64,000 bases of DNA. Origin: Acidimicrobiaceae bacterium. Lineage in GTDB: Bacteria > Actinomycetota > Acidimicrobiia > Acidimicrobiales > Ilumatobacteraceae. The notes beneath the pieces are model-generated. The model worked only from the letters and a program-made list of their open reading frames with translations. It was not told the DNA's origin and searched no databases. Of this stretch, positions 20,609 to 30,078 are shown in pieces. The translations under genes and the position numbers were made by a program. Numbering within the stretch: the stretch's first letter is position 1; the number at the start of each line of letters is the position of its first letter. The stretch is from positions 29,216 through 93,215 of the forward strand of contig CANFUE010000005.1 of the NCBI GenBank assembly GCA_947450115.1. The letters are read 5' to 3'.

Positions 20609-21574
20609 TCAGACTCGATCGCTCGATACGAAAGGGTTTTCCATTCCAAACACGCTGGAGATGACAATTGCGTCTTCTCCAGATGATAAGGCTTCTGCTC
20701 CACCCACAATTTCCATGATTTCTGTGGTGATGGAGTCTTGACGCGCGCGGTTCATTGTGCGCGAGAGATTTTTAATGAGTTCTTCAGCGTTGTCGGTTGC
20801 CGACTTCATAGCACGCTGACGGAATGCATGCTCAGATGCAGCCGCGTTGAGAAGTGCTGCATAGATGCGCGCTTCTACATAACGTGGCAAAAGACTATTG
20901 AGAATGCTCTCTGGGTCTGGTTCAAATTCGTAGTCGCCACCAGCATCAGCTGCGCCGTGGTCGTCTGTTTTCGCAGCGACAAGTTCGCGCTCGAGAGGTA
21001 CGAGTGGACGCAAGACCACTTCTTGGTTACCTGCAGAAACAAAGCGCGTGTACACGAGCTCTACTTTGTCGACTTGTCCGGAAAGGAAAAGATCGACAAC
21101 GTACTTTCCAATTTCAGTGGCGTTACTGTGTGCTGGAGCATCGCTGAAACCAGCGAAGCCCTGACCCAAGTTATAACCACGAAAACGCAAGTAACCCTCG
21201 GCCTTACGACCAACAGGAACCACGATGTAGTTTTTGCCTGCAGCAAGGTCGGCTTTAATTTCGCCTTCTGTTGCACGCAATACACCGGTGTTGTAACCAC
21301 CACACAAACCGCGGTCGGCAGTGATGGCTACGTAGCACGTTGTTTTGACATCGGGACGACCAGCAAGGAACGGTGAGTTTCCTACCGCACCGCCAGCCGA
21401 CAGATGCTTCACAACATCGGTAATTTTTTCACTGTAGGGAACGGCGGCCGCTACGCGTTGTTGCGCTTTCACAATGCGCGAGCCAGCAATGAGCTCCATC
21501 GCGCGCGTGATTTTCTTTGTTGCCTGCACTGAGCGAATTCGCCCACGCAGGATGCGTTCCTGACCGCCAGCCAT
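20609..21574 (-). CDS. atpG: F1Fo ATP synthase subunit gamma
   Basis: Rotor shaft of F1. The N-terminal helix (RILRGRIRSVQATKKITRAMELIAGSRIVKAQ) and the C-terminal helix (RAMKSATDNAEELIKNLSRTMNRARQDSITTEIMEIVGGAEAL) are the conserved coiled-coil pair; the middle has ADRGLCGGYNTGV. At 321 residues it is somewhat longer than the E. coli subunit. The extra length includes an acidic stretch near residues 205-225 (TDDHGAADAGGDYEFEPDPES), and it resembles the gamma insertion region reported in mycobacteria only loosely. Confidence 0.96.
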   Translation of the reverse strand: MAGGQERILRGRIRSVQATKKITRAMELIAGSRIVKAQQRVAAAVPYSEKITDVVKHLSAGGAVGNSPFLAGRPDVKTTCYVAITADRGLCGGYNTGVLRATEGEIKADLAAGKNYIVVPVGRKAEGYLRFRGYNLGQGFAGFSDAPAHSNATEIGKYVVDLFLSGQVDKVELVYTRFVSAGNQEVVLRPLVPLERELVAAKTDDHGAADAGGDYEFEPDPESILNSLLPRYVEARIYAALLNAAASEHAFRQRAMKSATDNAEELIKNLSRTMNRARQDSITTEIMEIVGGAEALSSGEDAIVISSVFGMENPFVSSDRV

Positions 21575-21579
21575 CTACA

Positions 21580-23175
21580 TCACTCCGTTGCGAGGGTCTT
21601 TGCGCTCTCAGCTTCGCCTACTTCACCAACATTGGATGAAGCCTTGGCAGCAGCTGTTGCTACGGATGTTTTGAATTGTGCTTTGAATGCAGTGACGATG
21701 TCGCCAAGATCTTTTGGCACGTCAGACTTTGGATCTTGACGAATGCCAGCAATCATTGCGCCGTGACGTGACTTCACGTATTCGAGCAATTCATTTTCGA
21801 AACGACGTACGTCGCCAACGGGAAGGTTGTCGAGGAAGCCTTTGGTGCCAGCAAAAATGCTGACTACTTGCTCTTCCACTGGCATTGGGCTGTTCAACGG
21901 TTGCTTCAATAACTCAACCAAGCGATAACCGCGCTCAAGCTGTGCTTTTGAAATGGCGTCAAGTTCAGAACCAAACGTTGCGAATGCTTCCAACTCACGG
22001 AACTGTGCAAGGTCGAGTTTCAAAGTACCCGACACGCTCTTCATTGATTTGATTTGAGCTGCACCACCTACGCGAGAAACCGAGATACCTACGTCTACTG
22101 CAGGACGCACACCAGATTTGAAGAGGTTGTCTTGCAAGTACACCTGGCCGTCGGTGATGGAGATCACGTTGGTGGGAATGTATGCCGACACGTCGCCAGC
22201 TTTGGTTTCGATAACGGGCAATGCAGTGAGTGAACCCGCACCGTTAGCGTCGCTCAACTTTGCAGCGCGCTCAAGCAAGCGGCTATGGAGGTAGAACACG
22301 TCGCCTGGGTACGCTTCACGGCCTGGTGGACGGCGCAATAACAGTGCCATCTGGCGATATGCCTCGGCCTGCTTCGACAAGTCGTCGTACACCACAAGTG
22401 CATGCTCGCCATTTTCCATCCAGTGCTGACCAAGTGCGCAACCGGTGTATGGAGCAAGGTACTTAAACGGTGCTGGCTCAGATGCAGGTGCTGCAACAAC
22501 AACGGTGTACTCAAGTGCGCCGTACTGGCGAAGAGTTTCTACTGTTTGTGCAACTGTAGAACCCTTTTGACCAATCGCTACGTAAATGCATTTCACACCA
22601 AGACCACGCTGGTTGATGATGGTGTCGATGGCAATGGTGGTTTTACCGGTTTTACGGTCACCAATGATGAGCTCGCGCTGTCCGCGACCAATGGGGATCA
22701 TGGCGTCAATAGCCTTGATTCCTGTTTGCATTGGCTCGTGTACAGGCTTGCGACCCATGATGCCAGGAGCCTGAATTTCTACACGACGAATGATGCCGCC
22801 AACAATGTCGCCCTTACCGTCGATGGGCTCGCCCAGTGCGTTAATGACGCGACCCAAGAGAGCATCGCCAACAGGAACCGACAAAATGCGTCCGGTTGCT
22901 TTTACTGGCTGGCCTTCTTCAATGCCATCGGCATCTCCAAGAACTACAGCACCAATGGTGTCTTCGTCGAGGTTCAAGGCGAGACCAACAGTGCCGTCTT
23001 CAAACTCGAGCAATTCGTTTACTGCGCAATCGGGAAGACCCGATACGCGGGCGATACCGTCGCCTACTTCTGCAACGCGACCAACCGTGCGAGCCTCGAG
23101 TGACGGCGCGTAGCCCTCTAACCCCTTGGTGATCGCTGACGCGATGTCGCTTGCTGACAATGTGATGTCTGCCAT
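21580..23175 (-). CDS. atpA: F1Fo ATP synthase subunit alpha
   Basis: Non-catalytic nucleotide-binding subunit of F1, 531 residues. The P-loop is [15 protein letters not shown] and the region [38 protein letters not shown] is standard. The C-terminus carries an extra Ala/Ser/Glu-rich tail of about 20 residues ([19 protein letters not shown]) beyond the usual end, as mycobacterial alpha subunits also have a C-terminal extension. It lies 5 nt before atpG and 36 nt after atpH. Confidence 0.98.
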   Translation of the reverse strand: MADITLSASDIASAITKGLEGYAPSLEARTVGRVAEVGDGIARVSGLPDCAVNELLEFEDGTVGLALNLDEDTIGAVVLGDADGIEEGQPVKATGRILSVPVGDALLGRVINALGEPIDGKGDIVGGIIRRVEIQAPGIMGRKPVHEPMQTGIKAIDAMIPIGRGQRELIIGDRKTGKTTIAIDTIINQRGLGVKCIYVAIGQKGSTVAQTVETLRQYGALEYTVVVAAPASEPAPFKYLAPYTGCALGQHWMENGEHALVVYDDLSKQAEAYRQMALLLRRPPGREAYPGDVFYLHSRLLERAAKLSDANGAGSLTALPVIETKAGDVSAYIPTNVISITDGQVYLQDNLFKSGVRPAVDVGISVSRVGGAAQIKSMKSVSGTLKLDLAQFRELEAFATFGSELDAISKAQLERGYRLVELLKQPLNSPMPVEEQVVSIFAGTKGFLDNLPVGDVRRFENELLEYVKSRHGAMIAGIRQDPKSDVPKDLGDIVTAFKAQFKTSVATAAAKASSNVGEVGEAESAKTLATE

Positions 23176-23211
23176 GACTATTTCCCTTCTGACACTGGTA
23201 AGTGATGACGC

Positions 23212-23739
23212 CTAGAGGCGGCTTTTCACTTGATCGAGGCGAGTACGGACACTTCCATCGATCACCGAATCGCCCACAGTGGCAACAACGCCACCCAGCA
23301 CGCTCGGATCGACAACGACTTTCAAGTTGACCTTTTTGCCTGTGGCCTTTTCAAGGGCTGCAGCCAAACGGCTCTCTTGCTCTGGCGTGAGTGCAACTGC
23401 TGTACGCACCTCGGCGAGATCTTTATTTTGCGCACTTGATGCGCGCTTCACCACTTTGTCGACAATGGCTGGCAAGTCGCGACCGCGACCAGCGCCAATG
23501 ACCAAACCAACAAGTTGAGTAGTGGTGTTGGTAGCAGAGCCACCAATAAGTGCTTCTACTACAGCCTGGCGGCGTGCAGCAGGAATGGATTCGTCGGTGA
23601 GCGTTGAACGCAGGGTTTCACTTTGCTCAAGTGCGCGCGCCAAACGGAATAATTCGTTTTCAACAACAGCCAAGTTGCCTTCGGCCTCTGCAATTTCAAC
23701 AAGTGCGCGGGCATAACCCTCGATACGTGATTCGCTCAT
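23212..23739 (-). CDS. atpH: F1Fo ATP synthase subunit delta
   Basis: Peripheral-stalk subunit joining b to the F1 crown. Here it is a separate 175-residue protein (EGYARALVEIAEAEGNLAVVENELFRLARALEQSE at the N-terminus, VDPSVLGGVVATVGDSVIDGSVRTRLDQVKSRL at the end), unlike mycobacteria where delta is fused to a b subunit. Overlaps atpF by 4 nt. Confidence 0.94.
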   Translation of the reverse strand: MSESRIEGYARALVEIAEAEGNLAVVENELFRLARALEQSETLRSTLTDESIPAARRQAVVEALIGGSATNTTTQLVGLVIGAGRGRDLPAIVDKVVKRASSAQNKDLAEVRTAVALTPEQESRLAAALEKATGKKVNLKVVVDPSVLGGVVATVGDSVIDGSVRTRLDQVKSRL

Positions 23740-24275
23740 CGTGCTGCCCCTACTGAGTTAATGAAGTTCTCAATGAGTTCCTGCTGTGCCGAAGCGTTCA
23801 ATGACGCACTCACTGCACGTTGTGCAGCTGCTGAGGCAAGAAGTGAAATTTCGCCACGAAGTTCATCGCTTGAACGTGAACGTGATGCCGCAATTTCTGC
23901 ATCGCCACGAGCTTCAAGTTCTGCAACTTCTGCGGTAATGCGAGCGCGACCTTCAGTGAGCATTTTTGCTGCTTGCTGGTCGGCTTCTGCCATGAGACGG
24001 CTGCGCTCACCGGAGATGTCGCCAATTGCGGCACGGATGCTGCTGGCCTCTTGCGTTGCTGCTGACAACGCATTGGCTGCGCCATCGAGTTCTTTTTGAA
24101 TGCGCTCGGTACGAGCGTTCAAAGCCTTCTTTGCGGCTGGCAAACCAAACTTATAAATTGCTGCAAAAATAATGAGCGAAGCAATTCCACCGTAAATGAT
24201 TTCGGCTTTTTCTGGCAAGAGCCAGTGATGCGTCTGCGTAGGGTCTGTAGTTGCGATGAGATGAACAAGTCTCAT
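23736..24275 (-). CDS. atpF: F1Fo ATP synthase subunit b (second copy)
   Basis: Peripheral-stalk subunit of 179 residues. A single membrane segment near residues 26-46 (IIYGGIASLIIFAAIYKFGL) is followed by a long Ala/Glu/Arg-rich coiled coil. It overlaps both its neighbours by 4 nt (ATGA), so three stalk subunits are translated in tandem. With the preceding gene it probably makes a b/b' heterodimer. Confidence 0.92.
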   Translation of the reverse strand: MRLVHLIATTDPTQTHHWLLPEKAEIIYGGIASLIIFAAIYKFGLPAAKKALNARTERIQKELDGAANALSAATQEASSIRAAIGDISGERSRLMAEADQQAAKMLTEGRARITAEVAELEARGDAEIAASRSRSSDELRGEISLLASAAAQRAVSASLNASAQQELIENFINSVGAAR

Positions 24276-24997
24276 GATCGGCTCCCTGCATTTTGCATAG
24301 CTTCTGACACTGCTTGCGAAACCACAGATGCATCGGCAGTTTTACCAAGTGCAAGTGATGCAAGAGTTGAAGTGACCGAGGTAACTGCGGCACTTACTTG
24401 AGCCTGAGCAGCTGCACGATCTGCATTTGCTGCAGCTTCTGCTTCAGCCTTCTTAGCTGCGATGCGAGCATTCACTTCTGTAATTGCGCGTTGACGCTCT
24501 TGATCGAGAGTTTGACGTGCGGCGTCGATGCGCTGTGCTGCTTCTGCACGCACACCAACAAGTGCGGTGTCGTACTTGGCAACTTCAGCGCGGGCATCGG
24601 CCTTTGCTGAATCGGCACCGTCGTGGTTGCTACGAATGCTTTCGTAACGTGAATCCATACCTTTGCGCAAGCGTGGGTAGAGGAAGTACCGCATGAGAAT
24701 GAGGAAAATGATGAAAGCTCCAAAGCTCCATAACAATTCCTTATTTTCTGGCGCAATAGGGTTTGGCCCAGTTTTTTCAACGGCTCCTGTTGTTGCTGCA
24801 GTGGTGGTATCCGCTGCAGAATAGGCAACTGCCCCCGATGCCTCTGCAGGCATGGAGTCGGGTGTTGGCGAGGCCAACGTCACCATTTTTTCAGTTACCG
24901 CTGGGGCAGCCGTGTCGGAGGTGGGGGCTGAGTCGGCGCGAACCAACCTCACCGCTACCGCCGACTCACCCGAGCGGGTGACTATTGCAGTCAACAT
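24272..24997 (-). CDS. F1Fo ATP synthase b-type subunit with long N-terminal extension
   Basis: A second b-type stalk subunit, 241 residues. The membrane helix is near residues 88-107 (LLWSFGAFIIFLILMRYFLY), followed by a coiled coil rich in Ala and Glu. About 85 residues precede the helix: a Thr/Ala/Pro-rich, low-complexity segment without a recognisable signal peptide. The start is supported by AGGAG 6 nt before the ATG at 24997, so the extension appears real. b subunits have their N-terminus outside the cytoplasm, so this segment would be external. It overlaps the next b gene by 4 nt. Its role is unknown. Confidence 0.9.
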   Translation of the reverse strand: MLTAIVTRSGESAVAVRLVRADSAPTSDTAAPAVTEKMVTLASPTPDSMPAEASGAVAYSAADTTTAATTGAVEKTGPNPIAPENKELLWSFGAFIIFLILMRYFLYPRLRKGMDSRYESIRSNHDGADSAKADARAEVAKYDTALVGVRAEAAQRIDAARQTLDQERQRAITEVNARIAAKKAEAEAAANADRAAAQAQVSAAVTSVTSTLASLALGKTADASVVSQAVSEAMQNAGSRS

Positions 24998-25055
24998 GTG
25001 ATCTCCTGAACCTGCGCTTCAGCAGGAAGATAGATGGACAACTCTCGAATTCGCT

Positions 25056-25343
<288 letters not shown>

Positions 25344-25397
25344 TTATTTCTCCTCGTTACTTATGAAGATTGGGTATTCAGAATTTTCTAGTAGTGC

Positions 25398-26156
25398 TTA
25401 GTGTTCAGGGTGTACGGCCCCACCGATATATACCGCGGTGAGGATAGTGAAAATGTAGGCCTGCAAAAACGCCACCAACACTTCAAAACCAGTTAAGAAA
25501 ATCAACATTCCCATCGGCAAAACACCAAAAGGAATAAGGATTTTGTCTTTTGCTTGGAAAAGCGACTCGGTGAGGAGTGCAAAGGTCACGAGCAAAATGT
25601 GACCAGCAAGCATGTTGGCGAAAAGTCGCACGGCAAGAGAAAACGGACGAACAATGATTGCCGAGATGAATTCAATTGGGGTGACGAGAATGTACAGAGC
25701 CTTGGGCACTCCTGGTGGGAACAAGACCGACTTGAAGTAGCCACCAAAACCCTGGTGCTTAATTCCTGCACCGTTGTAGACCACCCACACCATGAGTGCA
25801 AGCGCTGCTGGCAACGCCATACGTGCTGTAGCGGGCATCTGCAAGAACGGAATGATTCCGGGAACGTTGCAGAGATAAATGAACATGAAAAGCGACAAAA
25901 GAAATGGTGTCCAACCGAGGCCATCGCGACCCATGGTTTGCATTACTACGCCGTTCTCAATGAACTCCACAGTGCTTTCTGCAATGTTGCGAATGCCACG
26001 AGGTGCAGTTTCTGCACTTTGACGACCAGCTAACAAAAACACCACGGTGCCGATGGTTGCTGCAAGCACGGCAATAAGAGAGATTTTGTTGAAAGACGCG
26101 AAGAGTTCCTTCCAGCGAAGGATCTCGTTAATCGGCGGGAACTCAAGAGCGATCAC
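25398..26156 (-). CDS. atpB: F1Fo ATP synthase subunit a
   Basis: Stator channel protein, 252 residues, with five to six membrane helices. The essential arginine is in PFSLAVRLFANMLAGHILL, and the C-terminal helix FEVLVAFLQAYIFTILTAVYIGGAVHPEH is standard. It appears to start with GTG. A 106-nt gap separates it from atpI upstream; I see no convincing promoter there. Confidence 0.96.
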   Translation of the reverse strand: MIALEFPPINEILRWKELFASFNKISLIAVLAATIGTVVFLLAGRQSAETAPRGIRNIAESTVEFIENGVVMQTMGRDGLGWTPFLLSLFMFIYLCNVPGIIPFLQMPATARMALPAALALMVWVVYNGAGIKHQGFGGYFKSVLFPPGVPKALYILVTPIEFISAIIVRPFSLAVRLFANMLAGHILLVTFALLTESLFQAKDKILIPFGVLPMGMLIFLTGFEVLVAFLQAYIFTILTAVYIGGAVHPEH

Positions 26157-26262
26157 GTGCGATTCCGTTTCGTATTAGTTCGAGGACAGGGATAAGTACA
26201 AAAAGAGTTGATAAAAATCGATTTCGCTCAATTTAGTAGAACGAAGCCAAGAAGAACGAATT

Positions 26263-26727
26263 TCACGATGAGGTATTTGCCTCACCACCTGAACTTGGCT
26301 TCAGACCTGGGTAGGCCAAAGTGGCCGACACATGCCGAAGTTCCCAAAAGAGAAGACCAAGGTGCGTCACAATAATGGTACATCCGAGTGCCGGAAGCGA
26401 AATCCACGACATATTGCGTACCAGCACTACTGCCGCAAAAATAATGCCTAAACGGATGAGATAGCCAAAAAGTACTGCCCCCATCATGAGCCCAAGCGAG
26501 ATGCGCGCCGTTGAGGAGATGAGTGCCGCTGCCAAGGCAAAATTGAGCATCACAAGCGCACAACCAAATGCGCTCGATGTAGCGCCATCGGCTCCCCAAA
26601 TGAAGCTGGCAATCAATACCAGAACCGGCGCCGCGATGAGCCCGCGCACCAACATGTGCCGGGTGACTGCAACTTCTGGAGCATCGCCAGATAGCTGCGA
26701 GGTAAAGAGCGAACTGGGGTCGTTCAT
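26263..26727 (-). CDS. AtpI-like ATP synthase assembly protein
   Basis: A 154-residue protein with four predicted membrane helices between residues 24 and 135. Its position directly ahead of atpB is that of AtpI, which helps assemble the c ring or import Mg2+. Sequence resemblance is weak, so the call rests on topology and position. It overlaps the preceding small gene by 4 nt (ATGA). Confidence 0.7.
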   Translation of the reverse strand: MNDPSSLFTSQLSGDAPEVAVTRHMLVRGLIAAPVLVLIASFIWGADGATSSAFGCALVMLNFALAAALISSTARISLGLMMGAVLFGYLIRLGIIFAAVVLVRNMSWISLPALGCTIIVTHLGLLFWELRHVSATLAYPGLKPSSGGEANTSS

Positions 26728-27032
26728 TGTTCGCCTTGCACTGGTGGCTTGGCCCGACGCGTTTCTGCCCGTTCTTCTTCAAGGCGCTTCATTTGCGTGT
26801 CGTAACCAAACCACATTTTGACGAAGTTTCCCACACAAGAGAAAACGGTCATCACAATCATGAACACAGGCGTGGTGCCTGCGAAGTGGTCGATAGCAAA
26901 ACCAATGAGGAAAAAGATGAGAACACCAAAGGCGATTTCAGCGCCATGGCCCAAGCCGCCAGCACTGTTTTCTGCTGCACGCGGGTTGCCCGCAATGCGG
27001 CGCACAATTTTGGGATCGGGAAGAAGTCTCAC
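26724..27032 (-). CDS. AtpZ/AtpI-family small membrane protein
   Basis: A 102-residue protein with two helices near residues 32-50 and 56-73. The pattern GLGHGAEIAFGVLIFFLIGFAIDHFAGTTPVF is characteristic of the AtpZ (putative F0F1 ATPase subunit) family, encoded at the head of atp operons. The charged tail (RLEEERAETRRAKPP) is cytoplasmic by the positive-inside rule. GTG start. It follows wecA by 37 nt. Confidence 0.8.
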   Translation of the reverse strand: MRLLPDPKIVRRIAGNPRAAENSAGGLGHGAEIAFGVLIFFLIGFAIDHFAGTTPVFMIVMTVFSCVGNFVKMWFGYDTQMKRLEEERAETRRAKPPVQGEQ

Positions 27033-27069
27033 AGCATGGCCTTTGGGGTTCGCTTCAAACTACGACAAC

Positions 27070-28245
27070 TCATTGTGCATCACCAATTTCTTGCGATAGC
27101 GACTCGCTCATTTCCTCTTGCAGTGCAGCATCATCACGTGACTTGCGCCGCACACTGGGGTGCAACACGGTGTACAAGCCCAATGCAACGGCAGCTACAC
27201 CAAAGGGGGCGATACTGCCACCCGATGTGGAAATGACCGGGTACAACGCCATTCCCGAGAGCAACACTGTCCATAACCACAAAATGAGCACACTGCGCCG
27301 CTGCCCGTGGCCGAGGTTCATGAGGCGATGATGCAAGTGCCCCTTGTCGGCCGTTGCGAAACTTTGTCGCTTGTATGCACGGCGCACAATGGCAAAGAGC
27401 ACGTCGAAAATGGGCACCCCTAAAATAAGCAGTGGAATGAAGAGTGGCGCTAAGAAGAAATACGTTTGACTATTGAAGTCTTGCGTTGCTGGGTCTGCCC
27501 TGCCCCCCACCACGCTGGTGGAAATGGCAAGCATGAGGCCAAGTAACAATGCGCCGCTGTCGCCCATGAAAATTTTTGCGGGGTTGAAATTGTGTGGCAG
27601 AAATCCGATGCATGCACCGAAGGTAACCGCAGCAACAAGTGGGCCGATGTTGGGTTCAGCAAGCAAACCCAAATCCCCAAGGTGCCGGCTATACAAAAAG
27701 AAAGCTGCCGAGGCAATGGCAACAATTCCTGTTGCTAAACCGTCTAAACCGTCGATGAGATTGATGGCTTCGGTCATTACTAACAACCACAAAATAGTGA
27801 CGAGTGGTATCCAGTCATTCGATAAAACAAAGACATCGAAATACGGAACACGGAAATAGAACATGGTGACGCCGGCCCATACCAACACCATTCCGACGCC
27901 TGCTGTACCTGCAACTTTTGCCGGTGCGGATATTTCGCGAATGTCGTCAATGAATCCGATGGCGCAAATGGCAATTGCAGCAATTGCAACACCCAACATT
28001 TCCGAGCTGCCATCAAAAAGTGGGCCAAACCTGTCCATCTGCCATGCCAAGAGCAGCGCAGTAATGATCCCAACGAGCAGCGCGACACCACCAATGTCGG
28101 GAGTAGCCGTGGTGTGTACTTTGCGTGGGTCTGGTTGCGCCATCCAGTTCTTCAGACGTGCCAGACCCATAACGAAAGGGGTCACAGCAAAAGTGACAAT
28201 GGCCGCGCATGCAGCAACGATGAGATAGCCGTTGATGTCACTCAT
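27070..28245 (-). CDS. wecA: undecaprenyl-phosphate N-acetylglucosaminyl 1-phosphate transferase (WecA/TagO type)
   Basis: Polytopic membrane enzyme that moves GlcNAc-1-phosphate onto undecaprenyl or decaprenyl phosphate, the first lipid-linked step of cell-wall polysaccharide (in mycobacteria, arabinogalactan linker) synthesis. It has 391 residues, about ten helices, the GFIDDIRE acidic pair, NLIDGLDGLATG, and the cytoplasmic loop FLPHNFNPAKIFMGDSGAL. Upstream of the atp operon, the same place as the mycobacterial homologue. A TAATCT hexamer lies 8 nt before the ATG. Confidence 0.92.
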   Translation of the reverse strand: MSDINGYLIVAACAAIVTFAVTPFVMGLARLKNWMAQPDPRKVHTTATPDIGGVALLVGIITALLLAWQMDRFGPLFDGSSEMLGVAIAAIAICAIGFIDDIREISAPAKVAGTAGVGMVLVWAGVTMFYFRVPYFDVFVLSNDWIPLVTILWLLVMTEAINLIDGLDGLATGIVAIASAAFFLYSRHLGDLGLLAEPNIGPLVAAVTFGACIGFLPHNFNPAKIFMGDSGALLLGLMLAISTSVVGGRADPATQDFNSQTYFFLAPLFIPLLILGVPIFDVLFAIVRRAYKRQSFATADKGHLHHRLMNLGHGQRRSVLILWLWTVLLSGMALYPVISTSGGSIAPFGVAAVALGLYTVLHPSVRRKSRDDAALQEEMSESLSQEIGDAQ

Positions 28246-28253
28246 GTGGTTCT

Positions 28254-28259
28254 AGATTA
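28254..28259 (-). promoter_or_regulatory. -10 hexamer ahead of wecA and the atp operon
   Basis: TAATCT 8 nt before the ATG at 28245, in the 53-nt gap after glyA. It is the best candidate promoter for the wecA-atp transcription unit. Confidence 0.4.
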
Positions 28260-28298
28260 GACCTCTGCACCATTACTTCTGCAGAGTCTGCATTTTCT

Positions 28299-29555
28299 TT
28301 AATAAACAGGGAACTTTGCGCAGAGTTCAGCAACGTCGCTGCGCACTTTTGCCAAGGCTGCAGTGTCGGTGCGGTGACGCAAGGCCGTAGCTATGAGCTC
28401 AGCAATACGCACCATTTCAGGTTCTTTCATTCCTTGCGTGGTCACCGACGGCGTACCAATACGCACACCCGAAGTAACAAACGGGCTACGCGGATCATTC
28501 GGAATGGTGTTTTTGTTGAGCGTGATTCCTGCTGAGTCGAGCACTAACTGTGCTTCTTTGCCGGTGAGCTCTGCATCGAATGGTGTGAGGTCTACCACCA
28601 TCATGTGCACATCGGTACCACCCGACACCAAGCGAAAGCCTTGCTGGGCGAGCGCCTGCGCAAGTGCACTGGCGTTTTTCACAATTTGCTCGGCATACAC
28701 ACGGAAGGTGGGGTGTAACGCTTCACCAAATGCCACAGCTTTTGCGGCAATGGCGTGCTCTAACGGCCCGCCTTGGCTACCCGGGAAGATTGCCTTATCA
28801 ATTTTTTGTGCGTGCTCGGCCTTGCACAAAATGCAACCACCACGCGGGCCACGCAATGTTTTGTGCGTGGTGAAAGTAACGACGTCGGCATATGGCACCG
28901 GGTTGGGGTGTGCTCCACCAGCGACCAAACCAGCAAGGTGTGCAATGTCGAACATCAATAGTGCGCCCACTTCGTCGGCAATTTTCTTAAATGGTTCTGG
29001 CTCAAGACGACGGGTGTACGACGTAGTACCAGCAACAATGAGTTTCGGACGATGCTGCAATGCAAGCGCACGCACTTCTTCCATGTCGATGCGCTCGTCG
29101 CCAGCCGACACCTTGTAAGAAACAAAGTTGTACAAAATTCCACTTGCATTCACAGGTGACCCGTGAGTGAGGTGGCCACCGTGGTCGAGGCTGAGACCAA
29201 GAACGGTGTCGCCAGGGTTCAAAAGACCCAGATATACGGCCATATTTGCACTAGCACCTGAGTGGGGCTGCACGTTGGCGTGATCGGCGCCAAAGAGTTT
29301 TTTCACACGCTCAATGGCAATGCTCTCAATGTCGTCGACAATGGCGTTGCCACCGTAATAGCGCTTGCCAGGGTAACCCTCGCTGTACTTGTTCGTGAGC
29401 ACAGAACCAGTTGCCCGCATCACCGCAGGCGAGGTGAAGTTTTCGCTAGCAATGAGCTGCAGGCCGGTGACCTGACGTTTGACCTCGTCGTCGATGAGTG
29501 AGAAAACAACATCTTCGCTTTCAAGTTCTGATGGCCAATTTTTTGGGGTGCTCAT
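28299..29555 (-). CDS. glyA: serine hydroxymethyltransferase
   Basis: PLP enzyme interconverting serine and glycine with tetrahydrofolate, the main one-carbon source. The PLP lysine is in [14 protein letters not shown]. Other landmarks are [27 protein letters not shown] and [14 protein letters not shown]. The 418 residues match the family. The ATG overlaps the rpiB stop codon by 4 nt. One-carbon units made here can feed the methionine synthase at 52-55 kb. Confidence 0.97.
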   Translation of the reverse strand: MSTPKNWPSELESEDVVFSLIDDEVKRQVTGLQLIASENFTSPAVMRATGSVLTNKYSEGYPGKRYYGGNAIVDDIESIAIERVKKLFGADHANVQPHSGASANMAVYLGLLNPGDTVLGLSLDHGGHLTHGSPVNASGILYNFVSYKVSAGDERIDMEEVRALALQHRPKLIVAGTTSYTRRLEPEPFKKIADEVGALLMFDIAHLAGLVAGGAHPNPVPYADVVTFTTHKTLRGPRGGCILCKAEHAQKIDKAIFPGSQGGPLEHAIAAKAVAFGEALHPTFRVYAEQIVKNASALAQALAQQGFRLVSGGTDVHMMVVDLTPFDAELTGKEAQLVLDSAGITLNKNTIPNDPRSPFVTSGVRIGTPSVTTQGMKEPEMVRIAELIATALRHRTDTAALAKVRSDVAELCAKFPVY

Positions 29556-30031
29556 TTTTGTGCTCCGAAATTTTTTGCTTCTTCGCGTTCGATGTCGCCG
29601 AGTTGTGCAACGCGACGTTCGTGACGACCACCTTCAAATGGAGTGGCAAGAAATGTTTGCACGATTTCCTCTGCGAGTCCTATTCCTACGACACGTGCAC
29701 CCATAGAAAGTACGTTGGCGTTGTTGTGTTCCCGTGCCATACGCGCCGTATAGAGGCAGTTGCACAGAGCAGCACGCACACCCATGACCTTGTTGGCTGC
29801 AAGTTGTTCGCCTTGACCACTTCCGCCGAGAACAATGCCCAGTTGTGCTTTGCCATCGCGCACTGCCCGACCCACGGCTGCACAGATAGGTGGGTAATCG
29901 CAACTCTCGGTGGAGCGTGTACCAAGGTCATCGACTGTGTGACCAGCAGTACGGAGAAATGTGATGAGGTGCTGCTTCAGGGAATAACCAGCGTGGTCGG
30001 CCCCAATAGCAATGTGGAGTGCTGCAGTCAT
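29552..30031 (-). CDS. rpiB: ribose-5-phosphate isomerase B
   Basis: Interconverts ribose-5- and ribulose-5-phosphate. The N-terminus [20 protein letters not shown] is diagnostic. The active-site loop reads [13 protein letters not shown], lacking the cysteine used as base in E. coli RpiB and carrying a Glu, as in the M. tuberculosis enzyme. 159 residues. ATG at 30031 lies 6 nt after TATGCT. First gene of rpiB-glyA and divergent from the thiolase gene. Confidence 0.94.
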   Translation of the reverse strand: MTAALHIAIGADHAGYSLKQHLITFLRTAGHTVDDLGTRSTESCDYPPICAAVGRAVRDGKAQLGIVLGGSGQGEQLAANKVMGVRAALCNCLYTARMAREHNNANVLSMGARVVGIGLAEEIVQTFLATPFEGGRHERRVAQLGDIEREEAKNFGAQK

Positions 30032-30037
30032 CTTCTG

Positions 30038-30043
30038 AGCATA
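30038..30043 (-). promoter_or_regulatory. -10 hexamer of rpiB-glyA
   Basis: TATGCT, 6 nt before the ATG at 30031; leaderless-type spacing. Confidence 0.5.
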
Positions 30044-30066
30044 GGGTTTGCGAGCCTCAGAACGCC

Positions 30067-30072
30067 TAACCT
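30067..30072 (+). promoter_or_regulatory. -10 hexamer of the thiolase-like gene
   Basis: TAACCT, 6 nt before the ATG at 30079; leaderless-type spacing. Together with the rpiB hexamer it fills a 47-nt divergent spacer. Confidence 0.5.
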
Positions 30073-30078
30073 GCGTCT

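Noticed and set aside
20738..23103. Long forward frames opposite atpG and atpA (212 and 233 codons)
   Set aside because: They lie fully inside conserved ATP synthase genes and show no protein family pattern.
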